Position numbers and translations under genes: made by a program
From: Candidatus Cloacimonadota bacterium
Lineage (GTDB): Bacteria; Cloacimonadota; Cloacimonadia; Cloacimonadales; Cloacimonadaceae
DNA: 10,679 nt
NCBI GenBank assembly: GCA_023230795.1
Contig: JALNWR010000089.1
Span: forward strand, 1 to 10,679
Direction: 5' to 3'
The notes under the pieces: generated by a model
Told to the model about the DNA's origin: nothing
The model's database searches: none
The model's input: only the letters and a program-made list of their open reading frames with translations
Part shown: in pieces, positions 1-7,301 of the stretch
Layout: each line of letters starts with the position of its first letter
How positions within the stretch are numbered: position 1 is the first letter of the stretch

Positions 1-107
1 AATTAGATATTTCAAGTATTTCGGAATATAGCTATCTCCGTTCTAAGAAACAGCTTGCGTGAATACCTGCGTTCAATACACAAGGTTTATCAATGACTTA
101 GGTGTGA
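1..107. other. Unexplained left edge before the barrel gene
   Basis: No gene is recognised here. The frame of the barrel gene downstream is closed by TGA at 105-107 and by further stops at 102-104 and 60-62, so the missing N-terminus is not here in the same frame. The first frame is open from 7 to a TGA at 94-96 and could encode a 29-residue tail containing RNIAISVLRNSLREYL. This has a faint look of a transposase C-terminus, but it is too short to assign. Confidence 0.4.
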
Positions 108-152
108 GAAACATTAGTAATAATTCCCAAAATCATCTATCAGGACTGGGAA

Positions 153-950
153 GTGGAATCTGATCTGCTTTTCCGCTCCTGGCCGGATTACTATTATGGG
201 CTTGGCAATTTTACCGATCAAGACGTCTCGGAACCCTTTACTTCTGACCAATACTCGGTAGAATTTATTCTGCGGCGGAATCTGGACTATTCACTTAGTG
301 TGGCTCTGATCTCCGCTCTGGACTGGCACAAGCTTACAAAAGTGCAGCCCGGTGGCATGCTGGAAAGTGCCGATCCGCCGGGCTCGGGAGATAGCTTTCA
401 TTCCGGACTGGGCTTTTCCCTGAAATATGATAGCAGCGATGGCAGCTTTTTCCCCCGTAAAGGCATGAGGATGGAAACCAAACAGCTGTGGCATGATACC
501 GCTTTGGGTAGCGATTTCACATTTCAGACCAGTAAATATGATATGCGGTTTTATTTGCCGATAGGGCAGGAGCAAGTCCTGGCAGCTCAGAGCGATCTGG
601 AGATCAATTCCGGACAGGTACCCTATTATCAGTATCCCGAATTGGGCGCAAGGCTCAGAGCTTACGATTCGCAGAGATTTATAGACAAAATCCGCATCAG
701 TCAGAGAATTGAGCACCGCAGCTTTCCCTTTTCAGGTAAGTTTACCAAACGCATTGGCTTTGTACTCTTTGGCGAAACCGGACAGGTGGCCAGTGATTTT
801 GATCTGATCAGACTGAAAGATTGGCATTGGTCGGCAGGAGCTGGCCTTCGCTTTTCTATTTTACCCCAGGAGCGGTTGAATCTGCGTGCGGATATTGGTT
901 TTGGCGAAGATTCTGTGAATTTTATCATCAACGCTCGGGAGGTATTTTAG
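153..950 (+). CDS. D15/BamA-family outer-membrane beta-barrel, N-terminally truncated
   Basis: This is the C-terminal barrel of an Omp85/surface-antigen D15 (Bac_surface_Ag) type outer-membrane protein. Counting from the GTG at 153, PDYYYGLGNFT (11-21) matches the first-strand region of such barrels. YDSSDGSFFPRKGMRME (92-108) matches their D-x-R-D-x-x-FFPRKG segment, and RAYDSQRF (169-176) is the degenerate R-G-Y-x-x-x-R-F motif before a DK strand. The last strand, VNFIINAREVF, ends in Phe as a BAM recognition signal should. There is no signal peptide or POTRA domain. The same frame is open and barrel-like back to 108 (residues such as IIYQDWEVESDLL), so translation or ancestry extends left of 153 and the GTG may not be a true start, although AGGA lies at 142-145. 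The protein is about 265-280 residues, against roughly 370-400 or more expected. It is probably a 5'-truncated relic; a genuine short barrel is less likely. Many relatives follow a patatin domain, and none is seen here. Confidence 0.72.
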   Translation: MESDLLFRSWPDYYYGLGNFTDQDVSEPFTSDQYSVEFILRRNLDYSLSVALISALDWHKLTKVQPGGMLESADPPGSGDSFHSGLGFSLKYDSSDGSFFPRKGMRMETKQLWHDTALGSDFTFQTSKYDMRFYLPIGQEQVLAAQSDLEINSGQVPYYQYPELGARLRAYDSQRFIDKIRISQRIEHRSFPFSGKFTKRIGFVLFGETGQVASDFDLIRLKDWHWSAGAGLRFSILPQERLNLRADIGFGEDSVNFIINAREVF

Positions 951-1324
951 CCCACTAATTTCAAAAAGCGCTAAAGAAAGGTAATGAAACTAAATTTATG
1001 CCTGTGGTATTTACTGAAATAATCAGGCTATCAATCTGATAGAGTATAGAATGCGCAGCTTTGATCCACCCCTATCCGGGCTATTCCTCCCTATTGGATG
1101 TCGTGGAGATCTCGTGGAAATAGCGGTAAAAAATATTCTTATTTACAGCTTATTTGCAGGACTAGCTATACAGGTGGAGCAGCACGCCGATGCTGCTGAT
1201 CATAAATGCAGATGGCCGGATCAAAATCAGGTTTTTGGCAGAATCCGGGCAGGCAAAACTTTTTTCTGCTTGACATCAATCGGATATTCATCACATTGAC
1301 TAAAATAAAAGCTGAGGCTGATAA
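951..1324. other. Gene-free interval between barrel and DUF5683 genes
   Basis: No convincing gene lies here. An 82-codon open frame at 1051-1299 runs straight through a dispersed repeat and reads as low-quality protein without a domain. The interval holds a short perfect inverted repeat (CTATCA / TGATAG, 1028-1042, three-base loop) and repeat copy A at about 1056-1212. A TTGACA at 1270-1275 has no -10 box at a proper distance. No T-tract terminator was found after the barrel gene. Confidence 0.6.
1056..1212 (+). repeat. Dispersed repeat, copy A
   Basis: This block aligns by eye with about 10195-10340 in the same orientation. It starts at CAGCTTTGATC and ends near AAATGCAGAT. The best core, 1100-1149, matches 10229-10278 at about 43 of 50 positions and includes a stretch of GTGGAAATAGC followed by GTAAAAAATA. 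A second conserved block carries a perfect hairpin, AGCAGCA (1178-1184), loop CGCCGA, TGCTGCT (1191-1197). Between the blocks the copies differ by substitutions and small gaps. There is no transposase frame or terminal repeat, so this looks like a non-coding repeat family or a decayed element. Confidence 0.72.
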
Positions 1325-1759
1325 TTGAAAAGATTAATGATAATTCCCTTATTGTGGGTCACTGCTCTAATGGCCGCAAATCCCACCCATGCCATGCTCT
1401 ACTCTGCCTTTATCCCAGGCGGGGGACAGGTCTATAACAAGGCTTATGTGAAGGCTGCCGTGGTGGTGGGGCTACAATCTTATCTTATCGGCACTGCTGT
1501 GTACCATGATTCCAAAGTGCAGGATTTCAAGGACAAGGCATCCTCCAGCAGCGATGTCTATCTCACCGAATACTATCGGCAGCGTGCCGATGAATATCAG
1601 CAGAAGCGAACCAGTGATATTTGGTGGATCGGAATTACTGCTGCGCTGAGCGTGATAGATGCTTACGTAGATGCGCATCTGGCTGATTTTGAATCCCAAA
1701 AGTCCAAGCTACGGCTTCGCTTTGAAGATGAAAAGATAGCTATACAGATCAGATTTTAA
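1325..1759 (+). CDS. DUF5683-family small envelope protein
   Basis: This is a 144-residue protein of the DUF5683 type, a family of unknown function common in the FCB group. Residues 1-23 form a signal peptide (MKR, hydrophobic core, cleavage probably after THA). The family's opening motif, SAFIPGGGQVYN (27-38), corresponds to the usual S-x-x-x-PG-x-GQ-x-YN. A hydrophobic segment follows (44-60). A charged stretch (63-97) then leads into a second hydrophobic segment with the hallmark IDAYVDAHLADF (111-122). The tail (129-144) alternates as one beta strand ending in Phe. The start is TTG at 1325, preceded by GAGG at 1314-1317 with seven bases between. The next ATG (1337) would lack a ribosome site and cut the signal peptide's basic end. 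The gene lies 13 bases before the CAP gene and is probably cotranscribed with it. Family assignment is good; function is unknown. Confidence 0.82.
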   Translation: MKRLMIIPLLWVTALMAANPTHAMLYSAFIPGGGQVYNKAYVKAAVVVGLQSYLIGTAVYHDSKVQDFKDKASSSSDVYLTEYYRQRADEYQQKRTSDIWWIGITAALSVIDAYVDAHLADFESQKSKLRLRFEDEKIAIQIRF

Positions 1760-1772
1760 ACAAGGAGACATT

Positions 1773-2564
1773 ATGAAAAGATGGTTTTTAGTTTTATTTA
1801 CTTTAGTGCTCAGCTTGAGTGTTTTGACTGCAAAAGGTAAGACCATGAGCGTCCAGGACTTTGAGAAAGAAGTTTGGCGGCTTACCAATATTGAAAGGTC
1901 CCGGCATTCTTTGAAGGCGCTGGCCTACGATTCCGGTTTGGCGAGACTGGCACGGTTCCACTCTCAAAATATGCAAAAGCGAGGGTTCTTCTCTCACCGG
2001 GACCCCCAGGGATATCAAGTAACCGAACGGCAAAAAAGATACTATCCTACTCTGGTAGTATCTAATATCGGAGAAAACATCGGGAGATTTCGCAATGAAG
2101 CTGGCACTTTTACCCCTCAGGAATTGGTAAGCGGCTGGATGGCTTCTCCCAGTCACAAAGAAAATGTGCTGCATCCGGATTACACGCATCTGGGGGTGGG
2201 TATAGCGATCCAGGGCGACACTATGTATGCCACGCAAAACTTCGCTACTCCGCTGATCAAGATGAAATCAAATCCACCCAAAAGTCTGGATAAACAGAAG
2301 GTCTATCGCCTCAGCTTTGACTATCTATCCCCAAACCGGGCGTCCCGCCTGGCCTGTACTATGCTCTATCCGGACCCCAATAAGGCCTTCAAGATATCCG
2401 AAGACCAGGAGATGGTGGGAGCTCAACCGCTCAGGCTGGATTGGGTGTCTAAGACACAGTTCAATATCGACATCAGTTTTTTGGCCGGCAAGGGCGATTA
2501 CCAGCTCTGCTTTGGCTTCGACGGCGGCTATTTCCCTGAAGGGATAGTTCTTAAGGCAAAGTAA
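1773..2564 (+). CDS. Secreted CAP-domain (SCP/PR1-like) protein
   Basis: This 263-residue protein has a signal peptide (1-20, cleavage near LTA) and a bacterial CAP domain (about 26-160). The four cavity residues of the fold are all visible: His63 in RFHSQNM, Glu101 in GENIGR, Glu117 in PQELVSGW and His128 in SPSHKENVL. The domain closes with HLGVGIAIQGDTMYATQNFA (139-158). The remaining 100 residues are beta-rich with several aromatic strand ends and look like an immunoglobulin-like add-on domain, which I cannot name. ATG 1773 follows AAGGAG (1762-1767) at five bases. The product is expected in the periplasm or outside the cell. Bacterial CAP proteins are poorly understood, and substrate or ligand cannot be inferred here. 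The stop codon lies inside the end of the opposing exonuclease gene. Confidence 0.88.
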   Translation: MKRWFLVLFTLVLSLSVLTAKGKTMSVQDFEKEVWRLTNIERSRHSLKALAYDSGLARLARFHSQNMQKRGFFSHRDPQGYQVTERQKRYYPTLVVSNIGENIGRFRNEAGTFTPQELVSGWMASPSHKENVLHPDYTHLGVGIAIQGDTMYATQNFATPLIKMKSNPPKSLDKQKVYRLSFDYLSPNRASRLACTMLYPDPNKAFKISEDQEMVGAQPLRLDWVSKTQFNIDISFLAGKGDYQLCFGFDGGYFPEGIVLKAK

Positions 2565-3324
2565 TCTCTACAAATACCGGACAGTGATCCGAACCCATCA
2601 CGTCCTGGCGGATGCCAGCGTTTGTGATCTGATTCCTGTGCTCTTTATCTACAAAGAAGTAGTCTATCCTCCAGCCTGTGTTTCGCTCTCGGGCATAGGT
2701 CCTGTAGCTCCACCAGGAGTATTGCTCTGCGGATGAGTCAAAATCCCGGAAAGTATCCACCCAACCAAGATCCACTATTTTATCGAGCCAGGCGCGTTCT
2801 ATGGGTAAGAATCCGGAGGTGTTTTCATTGGCTTTGGGATGCGCCAAGTCTATCTCTTTGTGGGCGGTATTGTAATCTCCAGCTACCAAAATCATTTTCC
2901 CCGTCTTGCGCTTTTCCTGCATGATCTCAAGGGCTTTGTCATAAAACCTGAGCTTGTAATCCAGCCGCTCTCCACCTTGCTGGCCATTTGGGAAATAGAT
3001 GTTGAAGAAGATAAAATCCTCGTATTCAGCGATATTTATCCGGCCTTCAGTGTCGAATTCTTCTACCCCGAAAGAGTCCTCAAAACTCAGGGGCTTGATC
3101 CGGCTGAGCAGAGCGGTTCCAGAGTAACCTTTACGCAAAGCGTGAGACCAATATATATAGTATTCATCCAATTCCTGCATCTGGTCGGGAATCTGATGCG
3201 CCTGCAGCTTAGTTTCTTGCAAACCAATGATGTCCAGGTCTGATTCCTGTATGATATTGATAAAATCTTTCTTCAGCACAGCCCTCAGGCCGTTTACGTT
3301 CCAACTCCATAGTCTAAGCTTCAT
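2551..3324 (-). CDS. xth: Exodeoxyribonuclease III (AP endonuclease)
   Basis: This is a DNA-repair enzyme that cuts beside abasic sites and degrades duplex DNA from 3' ends. It has 257 residues in the endonuclease/exonuclease/phosphatase fold, and the catalytic set is complete: Asn9 (WNVNGLR), Glu37 (LQETK), Tyr110 (IYFPNG), Asp150 and Asn152 (AGDYNTAH), Asp221 (WRIDYFF), and Asp246-His247 (GSDHCPV). Spacing is close to E. coli XthA (268 residues) and to the shorter ExoA proteins. The ATG has CGAGGA four bases upstream on the minus strand (3329-3334). The gene is alone on its strand and its tail overlaps the CAP gene by 14 bases. Its promoter should lie in 3335-3440, but I see no convincing -35/-10 pair there. 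Confidence 0.95.
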   Translation of the reverse strand: MKLRLWSWNVNGLRAVLKKDFINIIQESDLDIIGLQETKLQAHQIPDQMQELDEYYIYWSHALRKGYSGTALLSRIKPLSFEDSFGVEEFDTEGRINIAEYEDFIFFNIYFPNGQQGGERLDYKLRFYDKALEIMQEKRKTGKMILVAGDYNTAHKEIDLAHPKANENTSGFLPIERAWLDKIVDLGWVDTFRDFDSSAEQYSWWSYRTYARERNTGWRIDYFFVDKEHRNQITNAGIRQDVMGSDHCPVFVEITLP

Positions 3325-3438
3325 GTGTTCCTCGTTTGTTTGTTCTATATCTATAGCTTAATCGAATTCTGCTTCCTGGCTATTATTTATCCAGATCCGG
3401 AACTTTTATCAGTAAGAATACCTTGCAGTTTATCGATC

Positions 3439-3467
3439 TTGACAAAAATACAGCGCTGAGCTAAAAT
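3439..3467 (+). promoter_or_regulatory. Near-consensus sigma-70 promoter
   Basis: TTGACA (3439-3444) and TAAAAT (3462-3467) are separated by exactly 17 bases. Transcription would start near 3474 and run into the 13-codon frame at 3499 and the flavoprotein operon at 3608. It would give a leader of about 130 bases before that gene. Confidence 0.7.
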
Positions 3468-3498
3468 GGTTTATTAAGCATAAACAGGAGCAGTAAAG

Positions 3499-3540
3499 AT
3501 GAATAAGCTATTAACAGGAACAAGCCGGAATGCAGCCTAG
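3499..3540 (+). other. 13-codon leader open frame
   Basis: An ATG at 3499 sits eight bases after AGGAG (3486-3490). This is a far better ribosome site than that of the gene it precedes. It encodes MNKLLTGTSRNAA and stops at TAG 3538-3540, 67 bases before the flavoprotein start and in a different frame. It could be a regulatory leader peptide, or a remnant of a displaced start. It could also be chance. No attenuator hairpin or run of one regulatory codon was recognised. Confidence 0.35.
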
Positions 3541-3607
3541 CTCTGCCATGTGGCCTATGGGGTATGCTGATTTTTTGGCTTGATCTGTCCAATGCAGGCA
3601 CCCTGAA

Positions 3608-4780
3608 ATGATCGCGATCGTGGGTGGTGGCCCTGCAGCTTTGGGAGCAGCTCTCGCCTGTGGATCCGCAGCGCAGATATACGAGCGCAATGCCTTTTGT
3701 GGCAAAAAACTGCTGCTTTCAGGGGGGGGGCAATGCAATTTTACAAACTCCTTGAGCAAAGAAGACTTTCTGCATGCCTTGGGAGAATATCGCACTTGGT
3801 TGAAACCTGCTTTTTATGCTTTTGACAATGCAGCTTTTATGCAGCTATTGGAGGAAAATTCCTGCCCGGTCTATGTTAGCGAAGATGGCAAAGCCTTTCC
3901 TGCGAGCCTGAAATCTGCCGATCTGCGAGATACTCTGGTACGCCTGACAATGAAGAAAGGTACCAAGATTCATTATGGTGCGCGGGTGCAGGACATCAGC
4001 CCTCAAAGCTCAGGCTTTCTTCTCAAAGTGGACGGTGACACCATCAAGGCAGAGAAGGTCATCCTAGCTTCGGGAGGGGCGGCCTGGCCTTCTACAGGTA
4101 GCGACGGCTTTTCATACAGGATTGGCAAAAAGCTGGGACATGAGGTCCTGGCACCGGTTCCTGCCCTGGCTTCAGTGAGTATCCGGGATTTTCCCCCTTT
4201 TGATAGTTGCGCCGGGATATCTTTAACCCAAAGCATATTGATCATCGGTAAAGACCGCTTTTATGGAGACTTGCTTTTTACACATCAGGGCTTCAGCGGA
4301 CCTCTGATCCTGGATAATTCCCGCAGGATGCAGCCAGGGCAAAGCATTCGCCTGGTCTTCGATCCCCAGGACAGGCTGTTTGCCCTTCTGCAAAAGCATC
4401 CTAAAAAGCAGATCAGCAGCATCCTGCAGATGATGAGCCTGCCCAGAAGTCTGTGTGAAGCTATTTTGCTGAAACTGCAGATACCCAAGGATATCCGTGC
4501 AGCGCAATTCAACGCTGTCTATCGTAAGCGCCTGCGGGCGTATATAGCGGGTGCAGAATTCAAAATCCGGAATATAGAGAGTCTGAATACGGCAATGTCT
4601 GATTATGGGGGCATTCCGCTCAGTGAAGTGAGTGCCCGGAGCATGCAATCCAGAAAAACCCCCGGCGTGTATTGTGCGGGCGAAAGCTTGGCGTATTCTC
4701 TGCCAACTGGAGGATTTAGCATACAGATGGCAATGAGCACTGGCTATCTGGCAGCTCTGGCAGCAATGAATAGTGTTTGA
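3608..4780 (+). CDS. HI0933-family NAD(P)/FAD-dependent oxidoreductase
   Basis: This is a 390-residue flavoprotein of the HI0933/BaiN type (PF03486-like), whose physiological substrate is mostly unknown. FAD-binding signatures are: N-terminal IVGGGPAAL (4-12); the family hallmark SGGGQCNFTN (38-47, usually SGGGRCNVTN); ASGGAAWPSTGSDG (154-167); LLFTHQGFSGP (222-232); GGIPLSEV (334-341); and the C-terminal GVYCAGE...PTGGFSIQMAMSTG (353-379). The dinucleotide loop reads GxGxxA rather than GxGxxG. The segment from GGG to ERN is about three residues shorter than in typical members. SGGGQ is encoded through a run of nine G (3722-3730). ATG 3608 gives the natural family start but has only a weak AGG nine bases upstream, and in-frame sequence is closed by TGA at 3581. 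It is the first clear gene of the operon, 54 bases before the acyl-CoA synthetase. Confidence 0.88.
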   Translation: MIAIVGGGPAALGAALACGSAAQIYERNAFCGKKLLLSGGGQCNFTNSLSKEDFLHALGEYRTWLKPAFYAFDNAAFMQLLEENSCPVYVSEDGKAFPASLKSADLRDTLVRLTMKKGTKIHYGARVQDISPQSSGFLLKVDGDTIKAEKVILASGGAAWPSTGSDGFSYRIGKKLGHEVLAPVPALASVSIRDFPPFDSCAGISLTQSILIIGKDRFYGDLLFTHQGFSGPLILDNSRRMQPGQSIRLVFDPQDRLFALLQKHPKKQISSILQMMSLPRSLCEAILLKLQIPKDIRAAQFNAVYRKRLRAYIAGAEFKIRNIESLNTAMSDYGGIPLSEVSARSMQSRKTPGVYCAGESLAYSLPTGGFSIQMAMSTGYLAALAAMNSV

Positions 4781-4834
4781 TTTATTTGTGATATTGATTA
4801 TCCTGTAAATACATAGCTATCTTGAGGAGATATT

Positions 4835-6526
4835 GTGATTGAAATGAAAACTTATACGCTGAAGGCAATGATAGACAACACCATTGCTAAGTTCCCCAAC
4901 CGTCCTGCCCTATCTATGGTGGATGAACGCCCTATGACTTATGCTCAAATGGATGAATTGATTAAGCAGGTGCAAACGATGCTGCACGATCATGGCATTC
5001 AAAATGGCGATAAGGTGGCAATTCTGTCTCAGAATATGCCAAATTGGGGAGTGGCCTATATGGCTATCACAAACATGGGTGCAGTTGTGGTGCCGATTTT
5101 GGTGGATTTCCATGTAAATGAGATACTACAGATTATCCGGCACAGTTCATCCAAGGCAGTCTTTGTATCAGAAGCGCAATACGATAAGGTGGGTTATAGC
5201 GATCTTGATCCTTTCCCGCTGATGTTCAACTTGGATACTCTGCGTGAGATTGAGGCCAATCTTTCCAAAGATAAATTGGCCGATTATATCCGCGAACGTA
5301 AGGCTGCTTTCAAGCGTATGCGGGCCAAAGCTATGGATGCCATTGGGATTAGCTATAAAAGTCCTGAAGAAAACGATCTGGCCGCTATTATCTATACTTC
5401 AGGAACTACCGGTAGCTCCAAAGGCGTGATGCTCTCGCACAAAAATCTGGTCAAAGATGCCTGGCTCACCCTGCATATTCAGCCTGTGGACGAGAATGAT
5501 CGCCTGATCTCGGTATTGCCACTATCTCATACCTATGAGTGCACCATAGGCTTTTTGATTCCCATGATGACCGGAGCTTGCGTGTATTATCTGGACAAAC
5601 CTCCCACAGCCAGGATTTTAGTTCCTGCCATGCAGAAGATCAAGCCCACCATGATCCTCACCGTGCCTTTGATCATTGAGAAGATCTTCAAGCTGCAAGT
5701 ATATCCTCAGCTCACCCGGAATCTGCTCATGCGCGAGCTGTACAAATTGCCCGTCATACACAATGCCCTGCACAAGATAGCGGGGAAGAAATTGATGAAG
5801 ACCTTTGGCGGGGCCTTGCACTTCTTTGGCATCGGTGGTGCTTTGCTTTCGCATGATGTGGAACGCTTTCTTTACGAAGCGGGATTCCCTTATGCTATAG
5901 GTTATGGCCTTACAGAGACCTCACCCTTGATTGCTGGCAGCGGGCCTTCGGTGGTGAAATTCCGCTCCACCGGAGTAGTTTTGCCAGAATTGGATGTACG
6001 TATAGACAATCCTGATCCCAAAACCGGGGTTGGCGAGATTCAGGTCAAAGGCCCCACCGTGATGATGGGCTATTACAAAGATAAAGAGCGCACTCAGCAG
6101 GCCTTTACTAAAGACGGTTACTTCAAAACCGGAGACCTGGGCGTACTCACTAAAAAGAATTACTTGTATATCAAAGGCAGGATCAAGAACGTGATCATCG
6201 GAGCCAATGGCGACAATATATATGCCGAAGAAGTGGAAGCCAAGCTCAATGAAGCAGAAACAGTGCTTGAATCTATGATTTATGAGAGCGGAGGACACAT
6301 CGTAGCACGGGTTTACCTAAACTATGAGATATTAGACAAAGCCCACAATATCGGTAAAATGGGCAATATCCAGACCCAGAAGTTTATCGAAAAGCATCTG
6401 CTGGAACTGCGCACTCATCTGAATGCCAACGTGTCTTCCTTTGCCAAAGTGCACAAGATTATCGAACAAAAAGAGCCGTTTGAAAAGACTCCCACCCAAA
6501 AGATCAAACGCTTCCTCTATCAATAG
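4835..6526 (+). CDS. AMP-forming long-chain acyl-CoA synthetase
   Basis: This 563-residue ANL-superfamily ligase activates a carboxylic acid, probably a fatty acid, to acyl-AMP and then acyl-CoA. The ATP-binding P-loop is YTSGTTGSSKG (187-197). The adenine-side motif is YGLTETSP (357-364), TGD is at 432-434, and the hinge YIKGRIKNVI at 445-454 precedes GDNIYAEEVE (459-468). The C-terminal catalytic lysine is in TPTQKIKRF (about Lys556). LPLSHTYE (228-235) is typical of the long-chain group. Its length fits bacterial FadD-like enzymes, and the N-terminus has no signal peptide. The GTG start follows GAGGAG (4824-4829) at five bases. An ATG three codons later would be 14 bases from that site. 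The nif3-like gene begins one base after its stop. Chain-length preference cannot be read from the sequence. Confidence 0.92.
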   Translation: MIEMKTYTLKAMIDNTIAKFPNRPALSMVDERPMTYAQMDELIKQVQTMLHDHGIQNGDKVAILSQNMPNWGVAYMAITNMGAVVVPILVDFHVNEILQIIRHSSSKAVFVSEAQYDKVGYSDLDPFPLMFNLDTLREIEANLSKDKLADYIRERKAAFKRMRAKAMDAIGISYKSPEENDLAAIIYTSGTTGSSKGVMLSHKNLVKDAWLTLHIQPVDENDRLISVLPLSHTYECTIGFLIPMMTGACVYYLDKPPTARILVPAMQKIKPTMILTVPLIIEKIFKLQVYPQLTRNLLMRELYKLPVIHNALHKIAGKKLMKTFGGALHFFGIGGALLSHDVERFLYEAGFPYAIGYGLTETSPLIAGSGPSVVKFRSTGVVLPELDVRIDNPDPKTGVGEIQVKGPTVMMGYYKDKERTQQAFTKDGYFKTGDLGVLTKKNYLYIKGRIKNVIIGANGDNIYAEEVEAKLNEAETVLESMIYESGGHIVARVYLNYEILDKAHNIGKMGNIQTQKFIEKHLLELRTHLNANVSSFAKVHKIIEQKEPFEKTPTQKIKRFLYQ

Positions 6527-6527
6527 G

Positions 6528-7301
6528 ATGTTATCAGTGAAAGTCATTGATTTATTAGAACATCTGGAGCGTTATGCTCCTTTAGAATTAGCTCAGTCCT
6601 GGGACAACGTAGGTCTTTTAATCGGAGAGCCGCAGCGCCGGGTAAACAGGGTAATGATTAGCCTGGATGCCAGCGCTAATGCAGTAGAATACGCCATAAA
6701 AGAAGGCTATGATCTCATCTTAAGCCACCATCCTTTGATTTTTCATCCTCTGAAAAGCATCACCAACCCCGTGATCTTACGGATGATAGAATCCCGCATA
6801 GCGCTCATCAGCCTGCATACGAATTTTGATGCTGCCCTCGGTGGAGTAAACCACGCTCTGGCAGATGAACTGGGCCTTCAGGTGCAAGGCGAATTGGGCG
6901 ATGTTCAGGCCAATGATATCGGTCTGATCTGCTCTTACGAAGCCGCCAAAACCATGCAGGAGATAGCCTCTGTGGTCAAAACCCGGCTGGCTGCCCCTGC
7001 TGTAAAGCTTTGGACGGCCGGGCAGAAGCTGAATGCCAAGGTCAAGCGCATCGCTATCTGCGGAGGAGCAGGGGGCAGCGTACTGCATCTGGCTGAGGAG
7101 AATGCGGATATACTGATTACCGGAGACATCAGTTATCACAGCTTTCTGGATAGCAAGATTCCCATTTTGGATGCCGGCCATTTTTATACCGAGTATCCGG
7201 CTTTGGGTAGATTGCAAGAGAATCTTCAGCTCACCGGCCTGCCCAGCAAGATACTGCCCAAAGAGCTGCACGAATACAGCCAATACATGCACTTTAGATG
7301 A
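6528..7301 (+). CDS. Nif3/YbgI-family dinuclear metal-centre protein
   Basis: This 257-residue protein belongs to the Nif3 family, often labelled GTP cyclohydrolase I type 2-like. It is expected to bind two metal ions in a toroidal hexamer, and its cellular role is unsettled. Ligand motifs are intact: SHHPLIF (66-72, His67/His68), HTNFDAALGGVNHALAD (97-113, Asp101), and GHFYTEYPAL (217-226, His218/Glu222). The middle block GGAGGSVLHLAEENADILIT (179-198) and GDISYH are also typical. It is the short form without the extra inserted domain of longer homologues. ATG 6528 follows the synthetase stop by one base, so translation is probably coupled. GTG 6537 is an alternative, better spaced from AGG at 6525-6527. 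The upstream open frame inside the synthetase gene is not used. Confidence 0.9.
   Translation: MLSVKVIDLLEHLERYAPLELAQSWDNVGLLIGEPQRRVNRVMISLDASANAVEYAIKEGYDLILSHHPLIFHPLKSITNPVILRMIESRIALISLHTNFDAALGGVNHALADELGLQVQGELGDVQANDIGLICSYEAAKTMQEIASVVKTRLAAPAVKLWTAGQKLNAKVKRIAICGGAGGSVLHLAEENADILITGDISYHSFLDSKIPILDAGHFYTEYPALGRLQENLQLTGLPSKILPKELHEYSQYMHFR

Noticed and set aside
7..96. Possible transposase C-terminal fragment
   Set aside because: Only 29 residues with a loose resemblance; not enough to name a family.
1051..1299. 82-codon open frame on the + strand
   Set aside because: It lies across repeat copy A; the matching copy B has gaps that break the frame, and no ribosome site or domain is visible.
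1270..1306. TTGACA and TAAAAT as a promoter for the DUF5683 gene
   Set aside because: The spacer is 25 bases, too long for a sigma-70 promoter; other pairings are weak or overlap the start codon.
2839..3243. 134-codon frame on the + strand opposite xth
   Set aside because: Antisense shadow of a fully convincing exonuclease III gene.
4794..4820. Internal promoter before the acyl-CoA synthetase
   Set aside because: TTGATT is present but no acceptable -10 box lies 16-18 bases downstream.
6423..6527. Longer start for the nif3-like protein inside the synthetase gene
   Set aside because: The extra residues are a shadow of the synthetase C-terminus and lack family similarity.
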